A stretch of 64,000 nucleotides of DNA from Apus apus (lineage: Eukaryota; Chordata; Aves; Apodiformes; Apodidae), in NCBI RefSeq assembly GCF_020740795.1, contig NC_067300.1, forward strand, positions 806,001-870,000, written 5' to 3'. This document shows positions 37,529-50,400 of the stretch, piece after piece. How positions within the stretch are numbered: position 1 is the first letter of the stretch; each line of letters begins with the position of its first letter. Under the pieces are notes generated by a model, which saw only the letters and a program-made list of their open reading frames with translations, made no database searches and was not told the origin of the DNA. The position numbers and the translations under genes were made by a program.

Positions 37529-40500
37529 CTATGTGGTTTTCCAGAAACACTGGAGGAAAACAGCCACCAAGGCCACCACTATGGCCAGCACAATGAAGGA
37601 GACAGCACCTGCCCACAGACTGGGCTGGTGCCCCTTCACGTGTTCCATGGCCTCCGTGGGGATCATGTTGGTGAAGTTCAGCATGAAGCCCAGTGACCAT
37701 CCGATGTCCATGCTGCCTGCCTGGGGTGAGAGCAGAGATCAGCCAAAAGTGTCTCTTCAGGCCCTGGCAGCTTCAGTGCAAGGACTGATGGGGACCTCTC
37801 TCAGGAGCTGCCCTAGCTGTGATTCCACATGTGGACCTGGCTGTGGTGAACCTGGTCTCACCAGCACCAGTTATATGAAGTGCTTCCTTCCCCATCCCTT
37901 CCCAAGGGCTGAAAGGGCAGTAGAACATGGGTGACCGCTCTGCTCCTGATGTGCCTCTGTGACCTGCACATGATTTTGGATCTGAGCTTTCACACTCCCC
38001 CATGATCCTTCAAATTTTGTCATATTTTGGTTCAAATTAGTCCTGGGACCACCATCACCTCTCTGATGCTTAAGTTAATTCTGCATAACATCAGAGACAG
38101 AAGTGGCCAAATCCTTCTCTGTGCTTCTCTGAGCCCTGTAAAATCATCTTACACCAGAGCAAGTGAGAAACCAGCTGGTGTCAGAGGTGTGGGGACAGGT
38201 AAGAAAGAGTGAAGCTGGGCTAGGATCACTGGGATCAGTAGATAGGGACACATTTCTAGTGCAGAGAACTCCAGGGATGCAGCTCCTGAACGTGTCTTCA
38301 GGTGAGGACAGGACCACAGCTGCTTGCCAGCTCCCACCCCTGGGGTCTCTACCTGCTGGCTGAAGTGGATGCTGCTCCATGTCTGGTGGGTGAACTTGTA
38401 GCCATCAAGCAGCAGCGTCAGGATGTAAATTGCTGCAGAGCAGTAGGTGTGGAGGTACCGCTTCTCCTGCGGGAAGGCCTGCACCAGCTGCGGGGGCATC
38501 AGGGGACATGGTGGAACAGGGAAAGAAACATGCTCAGGAACACTCCCTGGCCCAGGGAACAGCCTGGCAGAGATCTGGGACAGGACAAGCACAGGGCTCT
38601 CACCTCTGTCCAGTTCTTCTTGCAGAAGGTCTGGACCGTGGAGTTGACATCACTCAGAGACTGCTGGTTGGTCAGGTTCAGAAAGTGGAAGGTGTAGTAG
38701 AAGCCAGTGAAAGCCTGGGGGATAAGGCAAGGTGGTAAAAATTACACCTCCTTCCTCACCCAAAAAAACCCACAACCCTCTTGACTGGGGCCAGAGTCCT
38801 GTATAATTCCCAGGGTCCTGCATCCAGCACCCACTTGATGGTCTACCAGAAAGCTTTGGAGCTGGCTGACACACCCTGGGCTGCTGCTTGCACTGCGAGC
38901 TGGCACAGACTTAACTTCCTGGGACAAGATCTTCCCACTTCCCTCCGGGGGAGCTGGGACATCACAGGAGGCAGAAGCCACATCCCAGCACAGAAGAGAT
39001 TTGCAGATGGGATCAGCTCTGGGCTCCCCTCCTTCCCCACCCCTTAGCATAACCAGTGGCAGGAGAGACTCCCACCCATGTCCTGCCCCCCAGCCCAGGG
39101 CAGGGAGGCTCCTTACGAAGAACTGTCCCCGCACAGGTGGCTGATAGACCCCGTTGAACCCGCACGTCCTGCTGGCCTCGCAGCTGAAGTTGAAGAGTTC
39201 CTGGATGGCAATGGCACACGCTGCTGGGTCCCCTGTGCCCATCACCGTGAGATTCTGCGCAGGGCTGGGGCTGCTCGGTGCATGGACACAGGGGCTGTTG
39301 TAGAGATCTGCCATGGTGATGTTCTCCTGGTATCCCTTGGGGTAGCAGGGGTGAGACACCTGCTGGGGAGACCGGCTGCCCTGGGGACAGCAGGAGCTGT
39401 TAGCTTGGCCTGGCATGTCAGCAAGACCCTAGCCCACAGCTTAGACATTCCCAAAAACCAGGATCTAGTCCCTAGGAAGATTTGAGAGGAAGCAGGAGCC
39501 ACCCTCTGCACGACTAACCTGCCTCAGGCTTCTGCTGGCCCTGCTGTCAGCCCCACCACCGCGCTGGGCTGGGCTGGGCTGGTGATGCCATGTCCAGCCC
39601 ACGCCTCCCCGTGGGGGTGGAAACCTGCTCCCTGACTGCAGGGGAGCTCCCTGCTCTTGGCATTCGTTCTGTCCCCACCACATCTTGCAGCCTCTCGCCC
39701 AGAAAGGACCAGAGGTGCCTGCTCAGCCCCCAGCATCCCCACCTGCTGCAGTGCTGGGCTGTGCCCTCTGCCCCAGCGGGACGGGGGGACACGGGTGGGA
39801 GGTGGAGCAGTGTGCAGGGGTTGGGGGATCCTTGCTCTGGGCAGAAATGTAGGAAGGGTGAGTTAATTTAATCTCCATCTATGGCTCCCTATCATCTCTG
39901 CACTGAGCTGTGGGGAGTCTCAGTCCTCTGCCACACCTGCTTGCTTATTTAGGGGGTAAAGACCAAAGGTTTCATAACCCCAGCCAGGAGGTGCCAGATC
40001 ATGGCCCTGGGTGACTGGACTCCCTGTCCTTTCTGTTCTCCTGTGGAGGACTTGGTGGCCTTTCAAACCGCTCGGGTTTCAACAAAGCCAATACCTGGAA
40101 ACCACCCAGCCAAGGGAAGGCTTCATGCCCATGTCTGAGGGGACAGGGCAGAACCCAAGGGTATGGCTGGGCTTGGGAAGGGATGAGAAATGCCACTGCA
40201 TCTCAACGTCTGGGGAGAAGGGAGCCCTGGCAGGGAACCACCACCACCTTCCACCCAGTGGAGAAAAGGTTTTGGTTCACTAAATGAAATCCAAGTCTCT
40301 CTCAGGTTTTTCAATCTGTGAAAACTCCCAGTTTGTTCCCTAATGCTTCTTCCATGGGCATGCCCCAAATTTTTGGAAGACATTTTTCAAGGCAACAGGA
40401 AATGGTACCTGGTGGAGAGTTGCCAGCAGCCTCTTCAAGGCTTGTGTCCGCCCATAGCAGAGGTAGCTGTGGGTGTACAGTGTGTAGTTGGTGCTGTACA

Positions 40501-43500
40501 GCCTGAAGAAGACAGACATGTTCTTGTCCTCAATGGTGACTCCAGGCTGGAAGGTTATTTGTGTTGAGGCGCCTCCAAGATCCAGAGCTCCAAAAACTTC
40601 CGTGTCCTGAGGATGTTCCCATTTCTCTGCAAAGGAAAACTGGCCCCATAAGACAGAAAGTGTTAGTCTGAACTGGAAGGAGTCACAGTTCCTGGCCCTC
40701 CCCTCAAGGCTTGGTGGACTCAGAAGCCCCTGAGTGACCTTCCATGTCCCATCTCCCTGCCTAAGCCCTCTTTGCCCACGTCCTCCTTGACCCGCACAGA
40801 GCTCCGTGAAGCACCCAGCCCTGTCCCTTGGCACAGCAGGTTCAATCCTGGGATTTGAGGAGGGAAAGAGTAACATGTTCACCTGGGCTCTGATATTCCT
40901 GATACCCACACTGACCCACACGTAAGTAGGGAGCACAGGGCCATGCTGAGCTGGACACAAAGGCCCTTGAGTCTGTTTAACTGCATCAGTGGAGCTGAAT
41001 GTGCAGTTCTCAAGAGCAGCCTGCATTTATTTGGGTGACTAGCACCCTAATCCTGTATTTTTCTGTGCTCTGGTAATGAAGGAAACTGGGTGTAGCTCAA
41101 AGAGGGATCCACAGACTGCTTATCCCCTGCCTGCCCCCTCCCCCAGCCCGCACCTTCACCAGGGTCTCCAGCAGGTAGTTGACGGTGATCCAGCCGAAGG
41201 AGCCCTCCTCGTTCCCCGTGAGGATCTGAGCTCCACGGAAGTCCACGGGGTACTCGCCAATGGCCTTGGCAACCTCAGCAAAGACCTGCTGGGCCTTGGT
41301 GCTGTTCTGCTCCCTGCCAGGGAAGGGGACAGACACCACAGGAGTAGCAGCAGGCAATGGCTGGAGCCTTCAGTGCAGGGCTGACAGCAAGAGGCTGCGT
41401 CTGCTGCAGAGCATCGCGGCTGCTCAGACAGGGCAGAGCCTCCAAATCCCTCCACTGCTGTCTTGGGGGTCTCCCTAAAAATGCTGCCTGGGGGTTGTGC
41501 CTGAGCATGCAAGAAGGTTCATGCCAGGCTGGCAGAGGACGTTCATCCACCCCTGGGGCTGCTGCCAGGCTGGGGCTGGAGTGGGCTGGGGGGTCTCCCC
41601 GTGGGCACACTGAGCAGCTCCCTTGGACACCCTGGGGGATTGCAGACATGCATGTTCTGCCCATCACCGTGGCCTGCCTGGGCAGCAGCCCCCCATGTCC
41701 TCTGCCCCCAGTGCCCCCTGTTCCCCCAGCCTCTCATGCCCCCAGCCCCCATCCCAGCCGATGCAGAAGCCTGAGGTGGGGAAGGGGTGGGAGGTGGTTT
41801 TGGCTCCGGGCGGTGCCGGTACCTCAGCAGCCTCATGCCTGCTGTGGCCCCCAGGTAGGTGGGGGTCTCCCGCTGCTGCTCTGCTGGAATGATCTCCATG
41901 GCCTTGTCCAGGCAGGGCTTCAGGCTGGCTCCAGCCCCAGCGGGGTCATCTGCATAGCTGGAGATGCCAGGTCCTGCAAGAGGGCACCTCATGATGGAGC
42001 AAGCTCAGTGTCACCCAGGAGGGACAGGGCATGGTGGGTATGTCCTCCCTGAATGACCCAGGGGCTTTTCACCTCTTACTCAGGTCAGCTGGGCCCTTGC
42101 CAAGGGTGTCCCTGTAAGCACAGTGCTCAGGGCTGTCTGGCCTGCTGGCAACACGTGTGCCACGGCCAGAGCTCACTGTGGGAGCTCTGGGTGGAGATGG
42201 GGAATGTGGCTCTCTGCTGAGTACATGCTTGATCTCAGGGAGGCCCAACTGCCCCAGGGTGACCAGCTGGTCCCGCATTACACGGTGGACACACAGAGCA
42301 GTTCCCTCTTTCCCTAGGGAGTGGCAGGCTCTCCTTTGGTCCTGCAGGGAGGGTGAGCACAGGCAGAGGTGCCATCTGCACAGCTTGAGTTTCTATTTTT
42401 AGAGGCTGGCACCAGGTCTGAGTGCCCAGCACGGTCCTGTGGTGGGCAGGGACAGGCTCTGGGGTGGTAATATCACTATTTACCCTCCCCTGAGTATTGC
42501 ACACATTATTGCCATTAGGCCATGCACCCTCTCTGTTACACTTTGCCCTCCACCAGACCTTTGCAGTTAACCAGTAATTGCCACATCACTGTGGCAGAGC
42601 CTGGATTTGAGGTTGAGGTGAGCTCGGAGCCCTCTCCTCTATGCCCTGGCACTTCTGTACTGGCCTGGTGGCCTTTGCCAGTCCCAGCCCAGCTCCATGT
42701 ACCATTTAACTGACCCTACCTCCCCTCACTAGTCAGGTCCTTGTGCCAAAGCCCGACACACCTTTGAAATAGGAATAAATGCCCCTTTGCATAGTTATAC
42801 ATGCCAAATAAATAAATGTCCTTTGGGGCATTTCCTGTTTACCACAATCTGTCATGAACCTGCCACTCACCTTGGCACCATGGGACAGCCACCCTGGCAA
42901 GCACAGGGCTGATGCACCCAAGTCTCCCCCAGCAGAGCAGGGGCAGAGGGGTGAGCACACTCACCAGCCACGGTGCAGGCCTCCACCTGGGAGACGATGC
43001 CGGTGCCGTTCTCCTTGTCCCCGGGCCACTGGTACACGTAGAGAGTTGTGTGCGTGGAGCCGGCGTCGAACACCAGACCGTACTGGGGGGAGAGGAGGGG
43101 ACACGGGGTGTCAGGGGGTACAGAGCAGCTTCACCTGCCACAGAGCCAGCAGAGCTCCTGCAGAGCCAGCAGAGCTCCTGGTGAGCAGGGGAAAGGCAAG
43201 TGGCCAGATGAAGAGTGTCACCAGAGCAGGGAAAGCCCTGTGGCATCACCAGCTGTGTTGGGGACGAGGCTCCATCACAAGCTCTTTGAGCTGGCAATGC
43301 CCTGTGATGAAAAGGCTGTATGTTCTGTAAGGCCAGACACAGTGACAAAACTCTGCCAGATCTACCTGGCATGCCAGCCTGTTCCCATCTCAGTGACAAA
43401 AACACAGCCTGCCTGAATCCTGGGGTAAACCCTCTGCCAAGCGGTGACCAGCACCCAGGCGAGAGCAGGAAGCTGCCCCCCGAGAATCCTACCTTGGTGC

Positions 43501-43612
43501 TGGGAGGCAGAAACACGTCCCTCACGTTCACAACACTCAGAATGAGGGCAATGATGCTGAAGACACAGGTGGCTGCCAGGAGACCTGCAATGGCCTTGGC
43601 TTTGTAGTCCAT
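37529..43612 (-). CDS. ENTPD8: Ecto-nucleoside triphosphate diphosphohydrolase 8 (copy A), 9 exons
   Basis: NTPDase8 is a cell-surface enzyme that hydrolyses extracellular ATP and ADP to AMP; it has an N- and a C-terminal membrane segment. Exons, 5' to 3' on the minus strand: 43612-43493, 43082-42965, 41973-41823, 41313-41154, 40639-40409, 39380-39117, 38714-38604, 38487-38353, 37720-37529. All have AG/GT borders and join in frame to 493 residues, normal for the family. It starts [12 protein letters not shown] with an N-terminal membrane helix (about residues 8-28) and ends with a second helix before FLQCFWKTT. Apyrase conserved regions: ACR1 [14 protein letters not shown]2 [14 protein letters not shown]3 [18 protein letters not shown]4 [16 protein letters not shown]5 [15 protein letters not shown]. 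Both termini resemble the chicken oviduct ecto-ATPDase (NTPDase8) as I remember it, so this copy is the likely orthologue. It converges on NOXA1, as in human. Exons 2-6 are nearly identical to copy B. Confidence 0.95.
39082..42030 (-). repeat. Left arm of inverted near-identical tract (copy A exons 3-6)
   Basis: The reverse complement of this 2.95 kb matches 48,780-51,754 almost base for base, introns included. Intron 4 is 514 bp in both copies, intron 3 is 509 versus 510 bp, and exons 3, 4 and 6 encode identical residues. Similarity stops abruptly about 35 bp into intron 6 at the low end and about 57 bp before exon 3 at the high end. The arm is part of ENTPD8 and not a separate element. Confidence 0.9.
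42935..43112 (-). repeat. Left copy of short inverted tract (copy A exon 2)
   Basis: About 178 bp covering exon 2 and its splice flanks match 48,043-48,222 inverted, with one base difference in the 118-nt exon. Introns 1 and 2 on either side are not alike between the copies. Confidence 0.85.
43135..43180. repeat. Short tandem duplication, about 21 bp
   Basis: Two copies of 'agagccagcagagctcctg' lie head to tail in ENTPD8 intron 1, a few tens of bases from exon 2. Confidence 0.7.
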
Positions 43613-45960
43613 TCCTCCTCCAACCTGCAAGAACAGCCCCGACCCCCAGCTCACACCGCTGCCTTTTTTCAAGGCTGGTTTTGAAATGCAAATCTTATTA
43701 ATGATCATGGCATCTGGCAAGACAGGATTTCACCCTTTCCTGACAAGGGCTTGAAGCCATCTTCCAGCACATGTCTGCTCCTACAGGAGTCTCTTGGCAG
43801 TCTTAGGCTGGGACATCCCCTCCTCCTTAGCACTCCCTCTCTGGGGGATTTTGAGATTGGCATTTTCAGCCCTGCTTTCTCAACTGCAGCCCTCCAGGCT
43901 CTGCACAGCCTGGTCTCCATCCTCTGCCTTGTCCAAACTACTGGCTGGGAGACTGGTCAGCATCTCCCTTTCCAGCAGCATCACTGGGACAAGCCCGACA
44001 GTGGCTAACTTGAGTCCCTGACTGGGAGCAGGACCATGCCCTGGCAGGTTTCCAGCACGGCCATCTCCTCCAGGGATGGATGCAGGGCTGCATCCCTCTG
44101 ACACCCACCTGCTGCCATCATACCCTGCACCCTTGCAAAACCTTTCCCACAAGACTTGGAACCATCAGGTCCCATCTTGTGCCCAACAGTCCCAGACTGC
44201 TCTTGAGAGGGAACAGACAAGGGAACAGCATTTCCAGCCATGTGTCTCCTGCCTGGCCAACTCTCCTTGGCTGTGGTGGTGCCACAGCAGGTAGGCAGAT
44301 GTGGGGGGATGCTGTCCTTGTCTGCAGGTGATCTCTAAGCTACTCCTGCAGCCCCTAGGGCAGGCAGAGGGCAGAGCCAGAAAGCTCCTGCTGATCTGGG
44401 TACACACAGTCCTGGGGCCAAGCTGACAGCATGTCATGGGCACACAAAGCCAGGGGGAAGGTCCTGCACCTCCCCCTTACCCAGCTGGAGCTCAGCTCCC
44501 AGCAGAATCAGCCCCGAGGCACCAGTAAGAGATTGCAGTGGAGCTGCAAAGCCAAAGGGTCTGGTTCCCTGCAATGTGTTCTCAGCACATGACAGCTGAC
44601 ATGTCCATGTGCCCAGCACCTCAGAGCTGGTCCAGGTCATTTTTCTCCACATGTAGCTCCACCTCTTCCACCTGCAACACCCTGCTCCGTGCCACTGGCC
44701 ACACAGGCAGCTCTCCTGCAGGGAGCCAGGCTGACCTCCATCCATGGCATCAGGCTGCAAGCCAGGCTCCAACTGAGCAGAAGATGCCCTGAGAGCCTAG
44801 AGAAGCTATTGAACCCAACCAATTCTCTGAGGTGGCACCTGTGGGCTGTTGCTTGGCTACACAATTCCCCTGGGAGTGCATAAAAACACAGAGAAATTCC
44901 CTTGCTCGTTTGCCAGGCCAGCAGAGAGGAAGGACTTTTGGCAAGAGCAAAGGGGATGCTGACTCCTGTTTTGGAGTTAGCAGCTCCAGTGATGAACAAG
45001 GGTGACCAATCTCCTGCGTGACACGAGATGTATAATGATGGAGAGAAGCTGTTCTCTTCTGGCCCACAACGCAGCACTACAGGAGGCCCTTGTCAAACCC
45101 TCCCCTCTATGATGGCTGTGGCTGAGGAGATGATATGGAAGCAGTCAACAAGTGCCACATCTCCTGTCCTATTAGCCCTGCTAGACTTTGCCCAGATACA
45201 GATGTCTCACTGGGATGTGATTCCCCTGCTCCAGGTAACACAGCAGTGGCAAAACTCCCCAGCCCTGCCCACATCCTGGAAAATTCTGTCCCAGTCTCTG
45301 TGCGATGGAACAATATGAAATGGTGACAAATGGCACTCTCCTGCATGCACCAGCTGGTGGGAAATGAACTACACCTGCTCTGGCAGGGATTAATTTCCAT
45401 TCTGACAGGGCAGGAGGCAACATCTGAAGGCAGCACAGAGCCAGTGAGGAGAGCAGGGCATGGGTAGGGAGCCCAGGGGGTGGAAAACATGGCAAGAGGC
45501 ACGTGAGAAGCTGATCGATCTGCCCAGCCTTTCAGTGGCACCTCAGGAGGGGCCGGCACTGAGACCTGCTACTGTATGTGGCAGGTTGAGTTGAGCAGTC
45601 ATGACTGGAAGGTGGCGGTGATACCTCCAGAGCTCCAGAAGAGGCACGCTGCTGCCCAGAGCCTCAAGGAGCCGTTCCCACGTGTGGGAAGTCCACAGCA
45701 ACGCACGGAGCCCGGGTCATGGCAGCGGCTGTTTGTGTGCGGCTGGGCACAACCAAGGGCTCTACAAAGAGCCCTCACCTCCCGGCGCCCCTCGTGGGGG
45801 GCTCCGCGTGCGGGAGGGAAGGCTCAGGGGCATCGCTGGCTCTAAACTAACTGTTGCTCAGAAGAACTGGAACCTGACTCCTCCACCGTGCACTTAAAAG
45901 ATTTGAAAGTCAAAAGGGCTCTTGACATGGTAAGAAAGTAGCCAAAACTGCAGGCCGGGA
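43613..45960. other. Gap between the head-to-head NTPDase genes, left part
   Basis: Upstream flank of ENTPD8 (copy A). No exon, repeat family or RNA gene was recognised. Moderate GC without CpG clustering; any untranslated first exon of ENTPD8 would lie here but cannot be placed from sequence alone. Confidence 0.4.
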
Positions 45961-47440
45961 GCATCTCTGCCAGGCAGAGCGGTCCCCTGCCCCCGTCCCT
46001 GCCGCCCCCTGCCCCCCGGGCACCCGCTGCCGCCCCAGCCCGCTCCCTCCTGCTCCTCCAGCCCGCCCAGGGGGTTCACCCGCTGCCGGGCGGGCCCTGA
46101 GCCCCCCGCCCAGCCCGGCCCCCTCCCCAGCCCGCCGCTCACCCGGGCGGCTCCCGGCAGCTCCTACCTGCGGCCCCGCTCCCGGGACAAAGGCTGCCGC
46201 GCTCTCCCGGCCCGCCCTCCCCTTGGCCCCAGACCAGCCAACCTGCCCAGGAGAGCGCGGGGCTGGGGGCCCGGGGTGAAAGGAGCGCTCGGCATTAACC
46301 GCTTCGCTGCTGGAGGAGGAGCGGCTCCGCCTGCCAGACCTCCCCGCACCGGGTGCTGGGCGTGCGGCTCTGCCCGGCGGGGGGACAGAGCCCGGGGAGC
46401 TCACGGCCAGCCCGGCAGGCACGGCTGCCCCTCGGGCTGCCCCTCGGGCTGCCCCCGGGCTGGAGGCAGCGGCTGCGGACCGGGACCCCCACAGGCATCC
46501 CTGCCCAGAAACACGTGGCAAGGGAAAGCCGAGCCTGTCACCCCTCCTGTCAGCTGGCTGTCCCACTGCGGGCAGAGCCAGGCTGGCAGAGGAGCCCGGG
46601 AAAGGAAGAGCAGGGACCTGGCAGGTGAAGCCGTCATCATGGACCGGGAGCCATCGTCATGGCCAGGAACTTGTCCCCACAGCCAAGAAGCCATCTCCCT
46701 CCAGGTCCGCTTGGTCGGGGACCTGATCCCCCTGACAGAGACCCAAACTCACAACCACGGCCCCTCCTGTCCCCATGCCCAGGTCCCAGCCCCGGGGCGC
46801 TGCGGGCAGGGGTGCGGGCAGGCCGGGCGCTGCGGGCAGGGGCTGCCGCCCACCCTCCCCGGCCCCGCTGCCGCAGCGCGGGGCTCCAGCCCGGGCTGTC
46901 CCGGGCGCCGCCGGACACCGAGGCCGGCGCAGGCCGCGCTTTCGCTTTGCAGGGCAGGGCTGGGCTGGTGCCGGCAGCACCCGCAGAGCTGCCCTCGGGC
47001 CAAGCCCGGGGACAGGCCGAGAGAGCGGCGGTTTCTGCCCAGCTCGGGGAACCGAAGCAGCAGCGGCTCCCCCGGCTCAGGTACGGCGGGGCAGCCGGGA
47101 GCGCGGCCGCCCCCTCCCCTTCCCGGGCCCAGCGCTGCCGGGGCGGGTCCAGCCCCGCCGGGCCCCGGGTCGTGCTCTGCTGCTGCCCGAGGGGCTCGTT
47201 CCGCTCCCCGCACCCCGCGGCCCCGGGGGTCCCTGGGGGGCTGTGGGGCTCCCCAGGGAGGGGAGGAGCGGCCCCCGAGCCGGGGCTGCTCTGACCCAGC
47301 CCGTCCCGCCCGCAGCGCCGCGATGCCGCCCGGGCTGCTGCGCTGGGGCCCGGCGGCCCTGCTGGCGGTGCTGGGGGTGCCCGCCTTCCTGCTGCTCCTG
47401 ACCCCGGCCAGGGATGCTGCTCTCCCCGCGAGGAACAAAG
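45960..47440 (+). promoter_or_regulatory. CpG island upstream of copy B, between head-to-head genes
   Basis: Dense CpG and GC boxes run through to the copy B start codon at 47,323. A donor-like GTACGG after 'cccccggctcag' (about 47,081) and an acceptor-like 'cgtcccgcccgcag' just before the start (about 47,315) suggest an untranslated first exon. The island lies about 2.3 kb or more from the copy A start, so it most likely serves copy B; a bidirectional role is possible. Confidence 0.6.
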
Positions 47441-50400
47441 TAGGTGCCTGGTGGGACCTGGGGAGCTTCGGAATGACCGCCAGCCCCTTTCCACACCTCC
47501 TACTTCCATCAGCCCTGTCTGCCTCTCTGCTTGCAACCTCCCCCCTCCCCAGCCACGCAGCTGGTCAGGGCTGAACCTCATCAAGGTAGCGCTGGGCAGA
47601 TCAACCGCCCCCCTAAACCACGGCCCTGTCTCCTTGTTAAGGAAAGGACAGAGAAGAGCTGCCCACCTCCCGGGGCTGCTTCAGTTTCCATCCCAGACAC
47701 TTTCTCTTCTCTCTTTTCAGACAGCCAGAGCGTGTCCCTATCCTGTTGTCTTCCACTGGCTTCTGCAGACTGTTAAAAAATAGTCAGGGTTTGTGAGATT
47801 TGCCACTGCTGAATGTCTGGGAGCAGCTTGGGCAGCCTGAGTCCTTTGGGATGCTTCCCTGCTCTGCAAGTCACCCTGCTGAGCTGCCCATCTCCCCTTT
47901 CCGACCCGTAGCTCCTTTGAATGGCTAAACCAAGGGGGGCAGAGGTGGAGTAGGGTGCTAAAGGGAGCGTGGACATGTGGACCTGTGCTGCCCACATACA
48001 TGGGAAAAAAGGGCAGAAGCTCTCAGAACCCCCCATGGCACTTGTCACCCCCGTGTCCCCTCCTCTCCCCCCAGTACGGTCTGGTGTTCGACGCCGGCTC
48101 CACGCACACAACTCTCTACGTGTACCGGTGGCCCGGGGACAAGGAGAACGGCACCGGCATCGTCTCCCAGGTGGAGGCCTGCACCGTGGCTGGTGAGTGT
48201 GCTCACCCCTCTGCCCCTGCTCCTGGGTCACTGCCCCAGTCTCTCACTGCATTGTCGGTGACCTGAGTCGTTCAGCCTGCACTGGGCCAGAGGGAGATGG
48301 ACTGGTGGAAGAACCAAAGTTAGTTTTAGGGAGGATAGTTTGCACCTCAGGGAGCCCTACAGTAATTGGGGGATCCAAAGGTGGGTAAGGCTCCCGGTTA
48401 GCACAGTTCCTGGAGCCAGTCCAATCTTGCAGCTGGTGGTTGTGCATCAACACACAATTTGGGATGCTGAATGTGTAGTTTGCTCCTTCTCCCATAGAAC
48501 TGCTTCCTTGGCTGTTCTTCCCATAACATCTATTCACAGCTGCTTTCATAACATGCAACTTCATCTTCCCATGGGGCCTCCTAAAAGTTCTGCAGAAGTC
48601 CCTAAACATTACTGGGTTTCTGCTGGGTTATTGTATGGAGTTCCTAACTGCTCTTTGGGTCAGCAGTTTCCATTTCATTATCTATATGGCACCAAAACCA
48701 GCACAGTTTTGGTCTGTGATGGGGAAATCTGGGTAATTCCAAGGAGGTCTAGAGAGTTCCCTGTGCCTGGGGAATGGGTGCCCTGTCCCTCCTGGGTGAC
48801 ACTGAGCTTGCTCCATCATGAGGTGCCCTCTTGCAGGACCTGGCATCTCCAGCTATGCAGATGACCCCGCTGGGGCTGGAGCCAGCCTGAAGCCCTGCCT
48901 GGACAAGGCCATGGAGATCATTCCAGCAGAGCAGCAGCGGGAGACCCCCACCTACCTGGGGGCCACAGCAGGCATGAGGCTGCTGAGGTACCAGCACCGC
49001 CCGGAGCCAAAACCACCTCCCACCCCTTCCCCACCTCAGGCTTCTGCATCGGCTGGGATGGGGGCTGGGGACATGAGAGGCTGGGGGAACAGGGGGCACT
49101 GGGGGCAGAGGACATGGGGGGGCTGCTGCCCAGGCAGGCCACGGTGATGGGCAGAACATGCATGTCTGCAATCCCCCAGGGTGTCCCAGGGAGCTGCTCA
49201 GTGTGCCCACGGGGAGACCCCCCAGCCCACTCCAGCCCCAGCCTGGCAGCAGCCCCAGGGGTGGATGAACGTCCTCTGCCAGCCTGGCATGAACCTTCTT
49301 GCATGCTCAGGCACAACCCCCAGGCAGCATTTTTAGGGAGACCCCCAAGACAGCAGTGGAGGGATTTGGAGGCTCTGCCCTGTCTGAGCAGCCGCGATGC
49401 TCTGCAGCAGACGCAGCCTCTTGCTGTCAGCCCTGCGCTGAAGGCTCCAGCCATTGCCTGCTGCTACTCCTGTGGTGTCTGTCCCCTTCCCTGGCAGGGA
49501 GCAGAACAGCACCAAGGCCCAGCAGGTCTTTGCTGAGGTTGCCAAGGCCATTGGCGAGTACCCCGTGGACTTCCGTGGAGCTCAGATCCTCACGGGGAAC
49601 GAGGAGGGCTCCTTCGGCTGGATCACCGTCAACTACCTGCTGGAGACCCTGGTGAAGGTGGGGGCTGGGGGAGGGGGCAGGCAGGGGATAAGCAGTCTGT
49701 GGATCCCTCTTTGAGCTACACCCAGTTTCCTTCATTACCAGAGCACAGAAAAATACAGGATTAGGGTGCTAGTCACCCAAATAAACGCAGCCTGCTCTTG
49801 AGAACTGCACGTTCAGCTCCACTGATGCAGTTAAACAGACTCAAGGGCCTTTGTGTCCAGCTCAGCATGGCCCTGTGCTCCCTACTTACATGTGGGTCAG
49901 TGTGGGTATCAGGAATATCAGAGCCCAGGTGAACATGTTACTCTTTCCCTCCTCAAATCCCAGGATTGAACCTGCTGTGCCAAGGGACAGGGCTGGGTGC
50001 TTCACGGAGCTCTGTGCGGGTCAAGGAGGACGTGGGCAAAGAGGGCTTAGGCAGGGAGATGGGACATGGAAGGTCACTCAGGGGCTTCTGAGTCCACCAA
50101 GCCTTGAGGGGAGGGCCAGGAACTGTGACTCCTTCCAGTTCAGACTAACACTTTCTGTCTTATGGGGCCAGTTTTCCTTTGCAGAGAAATGGGAACATCC
50201 TCAGGACACGGAAGTTTTTGGAGCTCTGGATCTTGGAGGCGCCTCAACACAAATAACCTTCCAGCCTGGAGTCACCATTGAGGACAAGAACATGTCTGTC
50301 TTCTTCAGGCTGTACAGCACCAACTACACACTCTACACCCACAGCTACCTCTGCTACGGGCAGACACAAGCCTTGAAGAGGCTGCTGGCAGCTCTCCACC

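Noticed and set aside
41155-41512. Frames antisense to the NTPDase exons (and their mirror images at 49,299-49,655)
   Set aside because: They overlap real exons in other frames; they appear twice because the A and B tract is an inverted repeat.
46276-47574. A 432-codon open frame on the plus strand, and 46,637-47,584 (315 codons) on the minus strand
   Set aside because: Both lie in the CpG island before copy B. Composition is Pro/Gly/Ala/Arg-rich with no motif, and the plus frame runs across the copy B first exon in another frame; they reflect GC content.
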